64,000 bases of DNA from Saccharina japonica (lineage: Eukaryota; Sar; Phaeophyceae; Laminariales; Laminariaceae): NCBI GenBank assembly GCA_008828725.1, contig MEHQ01002737.1:124001-188000 (forward strand). The letters run 5' to 3'. Made by a program: the position numbers and the translations under genes. Numbering within the stretch: the first letter of the stretch is position 1; every line of letters starts with the position of its first letter. The notes under the pieces were generated by a model. The model did no database searches and had not been told where the DNA came from. It saw only the letters and a program-made list of their open reading frames with translations. Of the stretch, positions 1-11,817 are shown in pieces.

Positions 1-158
1 ACATTGTCGGATGGCAAACCACCCAATAACAACAGTAATAAAAACAACAAACATATTATATGTTTTGTTGCTTTACCGTTGTTGTCTATACGTAGCCGTC
101 GTGCAACCATCAGAAAGGAGCAGAAAGAAACACGGCTGGACGAACCAACAACACTGAT

Positions 159-3100
159 CTACGTCCCAGCCTCCATCTCGTCGGGGTTCGGATCTACGAT
201 CACGCCTCCTTGAGTTGCAACCAGAACGACGGAGACCAGGGCCAGGAGACCGGCTGGCAAGTAGGCGGAGCGCACAGCGGCTGCCACAGCGCCCACAGCG
301 ACCGCACCGGCCAACAGCTTCGCCTTCACTGGCCTGCGAAAAACAAAAACAAAAAATCGCGCATAGCAAAAAAAAGAAAGGGTTAAATCAGGAAAAAAAA
401 AAGTGGTCTGTGAAATGTTTGACTAACCCCTCCTGACCGACTGACTGCTCCTCCTGACCGACTGAATGCTGTGCCCACCGTTCAAGAAAAACACAATGTG
501 GAGTTAGAACAGGATACTTGTTTTGTTGATGAAATATCGGAATTGTGAAAGAGGCATTTTGAGTAGGAAGGGGGCGGCCGCGGCGTTTCCGCGTGGTGGG
601 AGACGAGCGGAGGCGTTTTGATGGCGGTTTCAAAACGACAAGAGCGTTAGATTAGGGTAGATATCGTTATAGGTAATAATCTGAGCCGCTGGTGTATATG
701 TATATTTGTAACTGCTGCCATCGTTTTTGTGCCCTGGCGGACGGCATGAAAACAAAAAAACGCAGATTTTTTTTCAGTTGGACAGCGCGGATATCCCCAC
801 GTCTTCGTTCCACCCAGCTCAAAAGTAAGGCATGGTATATCTTAGGCGACCGTGTAAACTGGCAAGCTCAATAGGCACAGCAGTAGTGCAGTGGTATGGG
901 GGACGGTGAGCTGTGTTATAGCGCCCACCAAGGCGGGTACCTGGTATTTATGTAAGTATATAACACCGCGCACGACGGGGCAGTACGTAGCAGGACAGGA
1001 GTGCGTACACGAGAACTAGACGAGGGCGGCAGTAGCAGTACAGGAGTACATGCACACGGCAACTGGACGAGGGTAGTAGCAGTACAAGAGTACGTAAACG
1101 CGCCAGCTAGACGGGGGCGGCCGTAGCAGTACACGGGTACGTACAGACGAGAACTAGACGGGGATACATAGTACAGTAGTACGTACACACAACTAAACGG
1201 GGATACGAGGAGCAGCAGTACAGGAGCACGTACTTAAGACAACCAGACAGGGTAAAAGCAGTACAGCGGCAGCACGTACACACGACAACTAGATGGGGGT
1301 AGTAGCAGTACAGTAGTAGTACGTACACACGGCAACTACTGCAGTTTAGCCCCCCCCCGTGGCGAAAGCTAGCTTTCGGGTCTCGGGGACCTTTTCTTGC
1401 TACCGTAGCCCAGGCTTGCAACGCCTTTTGCAGTGTACACAGGGAAATGGAAAGCGACTCCACGCAACGAGAAAAAGCCAGCAGAGTCCGTAAAGCAAAA
1501 TAAACATGTGAATGTTGTGTGAAGGGTTTCGGAATACAGGTCGTCTGGGAAAAACAAACTAAAAGCATCGCCGAGGAGGAAACCGTCATTTTTTTTTTTT
1601 TGTTCATTTTCTACAGTCCATCGGGTGGGGGTGGGCCAAGCCGCCGCCCGCGCAAACGTGCACAGCTCAGAGGGCTGCGCGCGTGTTTATACATGTACCA
1701 CCGATGCCCCCCTCCCCCCAAGGCAAAGAAGGACAAGGACACAAAACCTCGGCACACGAGGGCAAAAACACACGCGAATATCGCAAGCCGACAGGGCTGC
1801 GGAGGAAGCTCTCTCTTTTTAATTTATTTTTTGTTCATCCCATTATTTGTTTCATCTTCCGTCCTTCTTTTCTCTCTCCTTCCAATTAGTCGTAACTCAG
1901 ATTCGGGGTGACGTTTATATATAGCACGCCCTTATCCCCCCCTCCCCGTGCCTTTTTCATTTTCATCGCGAGAAGACTTCAGCCCTTTTCTTCCCTCGTC
2001 GACTCGCGTCGGAATGTTCTACTCGTACAAGCAATACGAGCGCCTGTCTTGAAAGCTCCTAAACCCTTTGGACCACTGCAGCACAAACTAAGGCCACTCT
2101 GCCCTCCAAGTAATATTGTGTCCCCAAAGAAGTGGGTACAGTGGGAAATAAAGGGGTCAGCATATACCTCTGCCTTCTGATCGAGCAGCGAGCTCACCTA
2201 GCGGGCGCGCTGCTGTAAAATTTCCACATGTCCGCCGCGGGAGTGGCCGCAGGCCCGCCCCGGGTGAACACGAAGAGGCTCCCCCGTCCACCCTGACCCA
2301 GACGAACCTGCGAAACAAACAAAAGGCAAGAAGAGGGCGGGAGGGGGAGATGTTGTGTTCTAGCGTCTAAACCCTAAGCTTCGGCTTCCCTCATACGGCA
2401 GTTCCTAATAATTGGAAAACCTCTGTGGGTGCGAAGGCTCTGCTCTCATTGTCAAAGAGAACGAAGCTGATTCGAGTACTACAGTAGTACTCGTGTACCT
2501 GGTGCGTGGTAGTCGGTCACCGGTGGCGCGGAATACTGTACTCGTACGGTAGTTGGGCACCGGTGGCGCGGGCTACTCTTCGGGTCTTGATAGTTGGGCA
2601 CGGGTGATGTGGACTGCTGTACTCAAACGATAGTTAGGCATCGGTGGCGCGGACTACTCCTGTACTCGTATATACGATAGTCAGCCACCCATAGCGCGGA
2701 CTACGATACCCGTGAGATAGTTGGGCGCCGGTGGCGCGAACTACTGTACTCGGATGATAATCGGCAACCGGTGATAATCGGCAACCGGTGGCGCGGACTA
2801 CTAAAAGTACGATAGTTGGGCACGACAACAGTAGCGGCGCGGACTACTGTACTCGAAATGATAAGTCAGCGGTCGGTGGTGCGGACGACAATACTCGTAA
2901 GGTAGTCAGTGGACTCTGATGATAGTTGGGCATCTATGGCGCCGCCTACTATACTCGCATGATAGTTGGGCACAGGTGGCGCGGACTACTGCTGCACTCG
3001 TACAATAGTTGAGCACCGGTGGCGCGAACTACTGTATTCGGACGATAATTATGCACCGGTGGCGCGGTTAACCGGCGTGGTAATGAGGAGGCGATATTTA

Positions 3101-6100
3101 CCGCTGTTTACGCCACGTGCCGGCAAAGACTGCGAGATCTCGCGCCAAGCAGCCGGCTGGTGTTAGTCTGCACAGCACCAACCATAATAAAATTACTGTG
3201 CCGGGTTTGCTGCCAGTGCTGCAAGGTTTTACGGGGTATTTCACGGGTCAAGCGGAAATATCGGCAAGTAGTTTCCACGGGGTGACTACAATACACGCCC
3301 CCACCCAATGATTCAGTACTTAGTACAAGGTTCCCCTTCGGGATGTTGGTCACTTGAAATCCTACTTAGTATACCGCGGCTACTGATTTAAAAACAAACA
3401 GGCGGGGTGTCGGACCACGCAAGCGGACAACGTAGCCGCGTTATTTCGCAAAAACTTAAGCGGTCGCCGATATCTCAGCCGTGAGGGGGGTGAGAAAAAT
3501 CAGATCGAAACCTCGCGAATAGCCGCCACTCCCCCACGCGGCAAGCCGACCGCCACGAGTACGCCCACTCTCGCGGCGAGACACGCCAAAACTCAGGACG
3601 CGCGTGAGCAAAGTGACGAGTGGGAGGCAGGACAAGAGGCACGGCAAATTCTTGCGCCGCTACCCACCCGTCCACGTACAGTGGAAACCCCGACTTGAAA
3701 GAGAGGGTACCCTGTATAAGAGAATAGTACAGTTAAGAGAGGCCGAATCGGCTGGACCCATCTACATTAAACCTACTGTATATGTTTCCCACTGTGGATA
3801 AGAGAGGAGGCTAGTCAACCCATTCAGAACTGCAAAACTTATCCGACACTAATTCCAAGTAGTTTGTCCCCAAATATGTGGGGACAGTTCTTAAGGGGTT
3901 AAGAGGGGGGTTTTGTCCGGCCTGTACCACACCTCTCTTAAATAGGGGTACCCACTGTATTAACAGTAGGTGGTCGGTATGGTAAACAATGCAGGTGAGA
4001 GGAAGGACAGACACGAGGTAATCTTGCATGCCTTGGGCAGATCGACGATTATCACCTTAACGTCTACATATGTCAAGGCAGATATACTCCCGATCTTGTT
4101 TATCATATTATGTAGCTTAAGTTGCCGGGTGGGACTGGGCCCGCATTTTCTGCATGATACATCATAGCTCATGTTTCCTGGGTTGGATCTGTACTGTACA
4201 AATCCCGCACAGCCTGTCACAACGGCAGGTGAGGAGCTAGATGATCTATATGTAGATGATCTAGATGATCTACAGTAGATAGATAGATCATGACCTGCCC
4301 GAGGTGTGTAATCTTGTGACGGGCCTGATCGTCCACGTAGTAGTTCACCCCAACAACCAGAACGCGCGGGGGGGGGTTCGAACACGAGTGAGAGCAAGGA
4401 CAGACACGACACGGTTTTGTGACGCACGACGCGTGCTAGCTACGATAGAGAACGCCTCATACGATATAGGGCAATGCCATATATGATGGGGCACGGCTTG
4501 TACGATAGGGCATGCCTTACAGCACTCTTGTTTTTGCCTTCTAAGGCAAATACTTAATATTTCTGACTGCTGGGGGCTTCTCAACTGAGGAAATCCCCAA
4601 TAAGGCATGCGCCTTACAAGGCATGTGCCTCATTGCAATAATTTTCGTTGCAGACCTATCATAGGCCATGGGATGGATTCCTCATTACTAGGTTAACCCT
4701 TTTAGAACTGCAGTCCCATTGTGGAGACAAATTACTTGGAATTAGAGTAAAACATATGTTTATGTGCAGGGCGGTACTAAAAGAGACAAGCTTACAGTAT
4801 ACGTTTCTTATTTAAACCCGTTTTTTGGGGGTGGCTTACCAACAGTATAGGTTGCCCTTAAGCAAGGAGCCTCAGAAACTATGTTAAAAACTCTTAATAT
4901 GCACCCCTGCAAGGCAAAAAGCATGCTTCGCACCCGCTCGTCCACGTAGGTGGCCGCCAATGCGACGCTGCTCTTCGGCCCCGCGCGAATCGTCACGCCG
5001 CGCCTCCCCAGGAAGTTGAGTAGTGGCGGTCCGAAGGAGGCCCGCACAAAGTTAGGTCTCTCCGGCATCGCCTGCAAAACATTGAATAAAGAAAAAGTCA
5101 GTATGGTAGTGCAGGGTTTCCCCTTCGGAGGCGTTCGGCGGCCTATAGTACAAACGTGGGTTGACGCAAGGTAGAATCCGGTGACGTTTGGTGCAGCTGA
5201 AAAAAAAACGAAAGGCTCACCAGCTCGTTGATTATTTTTAATGCTACTCGTATACAGCCCTAAAACCTGAAGGCGCACGACTCTGCGTCCGGGGGGCTCC
5301 CCTCACTACGCACTACTGTAATATAGGAGCACACGACAGTATCACAACCATTCACAATGTCTTTAGCGCGCACGCTCGAAAAAGAGCAAACATGAAGCAA
5401 GGTGAGACTCGAACCCACTGCGCATATACTCTGCTGGTTCAATACGAAAGCACTACCCACAGACCTACATCATGTAGCCACGTGACAGGGGCCCTTCCTC
5501 ACCTCAAAATCGCCTCGCAAGGTGACACACCCGTAGAGCAGTCCGAAGGCCCTGAAGACGATCATGTTCACTGCCGTCGAGGGGGCCACAAGGTGCTGGA
5601 ACATCTCTTCCGTCCTGCTCAAAACGCGCCCACGAGGTGTTCCGCATTTTCGGCGTTATTATTTGCTATACGAGGTCATACATTAACGCCACTCTGGACA
5701 AAAATATAACGACCATATAGTACATACATATTGGTGCCTAAGCCTCCTTTATATTCCTGTCCAGAGCCGTACAATAATAGGGTGTCTGTCCCACACGAAG
5801 ACAGCGTGAAAGCCCGTACACATTATATAACATGCAAGCAACAGCCGGTTTTCCTGCTGTAATTGAGAATTGCCTTTCCGATGAGAACGATAATCGAAAA
5901 TATTGGGTTTTTTTGTAGGAGATGTACTTCCCTCACAGTCAAAAATTACAGTGTTAACTGTTGTCGTTTGCAACAGCCGTCGATGACGAAAAAAAAACAA
6001 ATCGGCATCGGCAGTCTCAAGATATCGAAGATCCAACAAAATCGGGATTTATGGGCGAGGTACCTCGCCCATGAACCTCGCCCATCAATATCAATTCCCT

Positions 6101-6780
6101 TGTGTCCTCTGTTTTACGAGCCTGTCGAGGCTGACTTCGTTTTTTTGCTTTTCGGAGATCGATACCTACCATCAATTGACTATATTCCAGGTCCAATTTT
6201 GACTGTGAGCGAAATACGACTCTTAAAAAACAACAAACTATTAAAATCGAACAGCATTCTCATCGGAAAGGCAGTTGTCAAGTAGGAAAATCGGCTGTTA
6301 AGTTATGTTCGGTGTGCCCTTATATCTGAGATTTCGTACCAGTATAAACTGGAATGCGAAGGAGTTGTAGACGTGGACACTCACTGTTTTATATTTCATG
6401 CGAGCAGAAGCGAAGGTTGGAGGTAACATTGTAGCAGCTGCTGGACGGTTCGTTTCGGGAAGGTGGAAAGAAGGAGGAGGGGGCGGGGGGGAGGGGGCGT
6501 ACTAATTTGTTGCTGCCTTAGTATTCTGAATCATTGACCATACATCCCTTTCGAGACGGAGTGGTGGGGGGGATAGTGCTACGTAACGGTGGTATTTACT
6601 TTATAAAGCGATTCTCTATTCGGTGGCGGCACTTCAAGGTTCAAGAATTGGGAATTGTTACGGATGCGGGAGAATGCCTCAAACAGGCAACTGTTTCGCC
6701 CCACGCACACGAAGCACCCACACACAACACGGTTGCCTAATAATGCAATCCATACTCCTATATATACAGTAGTGGTAGTG

Positions 6781-6853
<73 letters not shown>

Positions 6854-9800
6854 CAGCAGTAGTATTAGTAGTACTTATCGTGGGCTTCGAGTCCAGACCT
6901 GCACGGGCAGGCGTGCACAGCAAAGAGCGATCGCCATCGATACCCGTACAAAAAACTAACATCAGTTCGGGTCGCAGCGAATACACTTTTAGCAGCCGCG
7001 GCAGCTCTCACCTGAACAGAGTCCTGCCCAGCCGACCCCTCCACCGCCCGCCGGCTGGGTTGCTCCTCTCCGACGAACCCGAACTGACGTACGCGACGTT
7101 GTAGTTGCCGAAGATTTGGGGGCTGGACAACCAGTCCTGCCCTTCGCCGGCGGCATTGAGCTACAAAACAGACATTCAGGAACGTCAAGAGAAACGAGGA
7201 AAATACCGGTATACATTCGTTAAATTGTACCGGTATAGAACAATGTTCAGGGCTGTCAATCGGAACGGTAACAACAGCAGCAGTAGAAGACACAGCACAA
7301 CACAACACAACAATAGACTTTCTCACAGAGATTTTTCTTCCTCAGCAGTTTCCCTTGGTAATTCTCTGGCCTCTCACAGCTCGCACCTGAAGATTTGTTT
7401 TCTCTCCCCCTTTTAAATGGCCGTCCGATAACCCTTTTCTCTTCATTTTTTTAAGATCCTTCTTCCTAACTTACTTCTCTTTCATCGTTGCGCTAATTTT
7501 TTGTTTCTGTTTATGTCCGATTTCCTCTCCATTTACCGTTTTTTTCAGTGTTTGGTTTTGGAATATTTCTCAGTATTTACTCTTTTTCGATTCTGTTTCG
7601 AGGTTCGCTCGATCCGTTTTCGATTTTGTTTCCGATCATAGTTTTGTCCATATTTTTCCCGAGTTTTCTTTTATATGGGCCTTTTATTTATCGTACGTAT
7701 TGTATGAGCACCAGGTCTGACACCTGTATCATTGCACTCCCTGCTTCTGCGCACATAAAAAAAGCAAACGCCAAGTTCCGAGGGCCATAGCATGTCTACG
7801 AGCATCAACCGCAAGCACAGCACAGCGCAATCAGCCCTGCATAGAGCAGCAAAGCAGCAAAGCGCGTACGTGCTGATCAGAGCGCGACAACGTGAGCTAG
7901 CAGACCGAGAGTTGCCGAGAGCAAGCATATATGTATGTCGTCCAACGTCTATCCGAGAGAGTCAGCATGACGTCGTCGATAAGCTGCCGCAATCACAGCG
8001 CACCGCGCAATCACTCCAGTCCAAAACGCGGCAAAGCACGGCAGGAGCAGGTACAGCGATGCCAGTTGCAGCTTGCCAGGGCGTACTGACATAATCACAG
8101 GAGTGGAGGAGCGATGAAACCGACATTAATCACATACACCAGGTACCTGGTACCTATTAGTAGCATATTTTTTGTATTGCACCTGGTATGTATAAAACAA
8201 AAAAACAACAGCTGAGAGATGGAGGATTTCGCCGAATTGGCTTTGCCGGCTGTGCGTGATACAGTAGCTGGTCCTTTTATAGGACCTTTAAAGGGGCCCT
8301 ATATAGTGCGTTCGGTATTGTAGGTCCCTTACGCTCCGGCGTCCATTATCAGAGTTGGAACCGGCCCCTTATCATATACCTGGTAGTCAATTTCGTTGCT
8401 GCTGTCAAAAAGTGAGCTACGTACGTACTCAGCCAAATAATGTGAACCATAACGCCGAATTATCTCTACGACAACAAACTGCAGAGTATTATCATACGGT
8501 TCCCGATTCCTAACAATCTTTTCCATAGTGGGCTAAAACGGTGCGCAGAAATTTGAGGTCCCTTCTATACCGTTTTCCCTTATCGCGAGGTCCCTTAAAA
8601 AGGGGCCATACCTACTACTGTACTTCGCACTGTACCTGGTATAAACGATGGGGGTGGATTTACTATAGCATACGCGTACCTGGTACTTGGTATTTAGTGG
8701 CGGAAATGTCTCTGTCGTAAGAGTGCAGAAAACGCCTACGTAATGGGCGCAAGCGCTTCTGCCAGTAGAAGCTACTGTTATAGGACAAAATTTGGTTCGT
8801 AAAACTATTAATAGTTAAATATATAGTTTTTGGGTACACCGTAGGCCCCCTATTTAGGATAGTCCCCCGTATTTATGGAGGGAGAGGGGGAACGCCCAAG
8901 ATGGCGTTTTTTATCGTGCCATCAAAGTGCGCTCGTGTCGTCTTTACGAAATTGAATGCCAGATTGTTCAAGATACGCGACGCATTTAAGGTTTGAGATA
9001 CGAAGTATACCGGGTTTTCCCTCGAGGGGGGGGGGCTCAATCCTTAACATTCAGCGACAACACCACTGCTGTATATTATTATTAACAGCAAGTACGTGGT
9101 ACTGGGTTGTGGACTTTTCTGTTCTTATAAAAGCAAAAAGAAAAGCTTCATTCAGCTGTAAACTGTGAGACAAAAAAAAAGGTCGAAACTCATACATATT
9201 TGCAAGCTGCGCGTGATGCTAGTGTTATTCCGATCGCGCATGGTACGGGGTGTTGTATGATCTCGTCGAAGGAGATAGAAGAGAGACAACGGCTGTGGTA
9301 ATATAGAATGTTCGTTTCAACTAGAGAGACTACTACTGCGGTATAGGAGAATGTTCGATTTAAGTCGGACTGGAGCATGTGCGACACAGCAGTGCCGGAG
9401 GGAAAAATAAACAATAGGTTAGGCCGGGTGTTCTATGGTATGGAGTTGAGAGCAAGGGCTGCCTGCATGTACGTATGGTTAGTGGTTGTTGGTACAACAA
9501 ATTCAGAGGGCGGGCAGCATAAGTTTCAGATGTGGCGTGAAAAAAAAACACTAGGCACAGTATGGCGAAACATAGAGAAAGGGAGAACAACTGCTATCCG
9601 GCCGGGCGAAGGAACGGCGAACAAAGGCGTGCCGACCCCTCCTCCACCACACGTACCACGTACGTCCCCAACGGCAAACCGCCATTGACCCAAATAGTGA
9701 TACGCATAGACCCAAATAACTCTCCTTGCTGAATCGTCCCGTTGACCGTTGACCCTAGTAGCAATCAGACGAGCCAATGGCCTAGATTCATCGCCACGAA

Positions 9801-11777
9801 TGTGGGGAATGCAGCGACGACCGATGTATGCATCACTGGCTGTTGTGTCACGCAGCTTGCGAAGTCAAAAGTTGTAAATTTAGTGTCGATCCAACTCGGT
9901 ACGTAGAACTTCACAGGCATTGCGGGGGGACATAGTAATCGAAAACCAACTATGGTGTGTAAACTTAAGAGGAATAACTGATTTTAGGATCCATCATGGG
10001 TTCCGATTATACACTACTTTTTACAATATATTACTATATATCACTATATATTACTATATATTACTACATATATTACTATATATTACTATGGCCCCCCTCG
10101 CAAAAACACTGTACGAGAAATAACATATATGGTGCGTCGCATTCAGGACTGAATATGCTTTGTGAACATAGGGGGACAGACTATAGACATGTTTTTTGGG
10201 TCAATCGCGGGTTGTTAGGAGGGTGTGTGGTTTTAGGGCCATCGTGATTACTATGTACTACTATGTACTACTATGTACTACTATGTATCACTATGTGTTA
10301 CTATGGCCCCCCTTATAAAAATACGGTACGAGAAATAACATGCCAGGTACCTCGTACGTAGTAATCATAACTACATATCATATGGTTTGTAAACATGGTA
10401 GGGGGGCAGACCATAGACATCAACTTTGGGTCAATCGCGGGTTCTGATTACTACCAGGTATATATGATCCCCCGTAACAGCGTATAGTTACAGTAGTATT
10501 TTTTTTATCGAAAGTCCACTGACCGACCGACCGACCGACTGACTGACCGACCGACCGACCGACCGACCGACCGACCGACCGACCGACCGACCGACGGACG
10601 GACCGACCGACCGCTCGCCTGCTTGATAAGGCCGTCGATCCCTTGGCGCTGCTCGGGCGTGCAGTCCACCCCGCGGTTGGTGCCCTCTATCCGACTCAGC
10701 AGGTCCGTCACCAGCTCCGACGGGCTCGCGCCTGAAGAGCCATCACTGTTGTCCGGTGCCAGCTGCACCTCCGATCCCAACTCCGGCCTTTCGATTCGAA
10801 CGGAAATGTCTCGTGTCGCCCTCCTCTGGCGGGCTGCCTGCACAACCAACAACGACAACAAAAAATGTGTTTTTATTAAATTATTATAAATAAGTCAGCT
10901 GTGAGTTCGACCGATTGAGTGGTTAATATTGATACTCACGTCTGCAAGCTGCGTGATACATCGGATGCGTTTGTTCTACGATATTTCCCCATGTACTACC
11001 AAGACGTTTGAGCATTTGACGAGCGTTTTTTATACTGTACTTGAGGCATCGAAGGACGCTGGTGTGGGTGAGCTATCAACTGCGTTTATTTACAACAGTG
11101 ATGTTTGAGTGTTCCCGCTACAAAGACCCCAAGTAAGCCGGTAAAATAACCATGAAACCTGTACAAGGTACCGGGCAGAAACGTCACGGGTTCGCAGCTT
11201 TGAAAACACTTATTTATCGTACTCGTGGCTCTATCTAGGAGGGGGATCACTGGGAATTCAGATTGTCCTCATCGACGGTATTTAGTCAAATACACTACTC
11301 GCATTAATAGTAGGTACAGTAGTAGTATCGGTACCGGTAAATACCCACGGCCTAAGAGGAGAATTAGGTGCGGTATCGGTGTACTTATTACAAGCGAATG
11401 CGAATTTCTACTTTTGACGGCGCCAAAAAAATAGGGACCCCTTTCGAGATGGTCGAAGCCTTTTTGGACTTGATCACAAAACTGTTTTTAGTCCGCGGCG
11501 TAATCACATTTCCCACATTACTTTTCCGAAACGTGACCTCTATGATCGTTCTTGGGGGAGCATTATACGTATACAGCACATTCATGGCGGGGTAGAACCA
11601 TTTCATGCAGCAGCAGGATCTGCACCTAGTGCACCGGCAACCAACGCTGTCGCGGGATGCTGGGCGTACAGTGTGGTGTTGCTGTGTGCGCTCTGTGTAG
11701 GCTGCTGCTGCTGTATAGACTCTTACTATTGCTGTGTGCGTAGACGACTGCAGTTTTTGGAAAGCTGCAGACTAACT

Positions 11778-11817
<40 letters not shown>

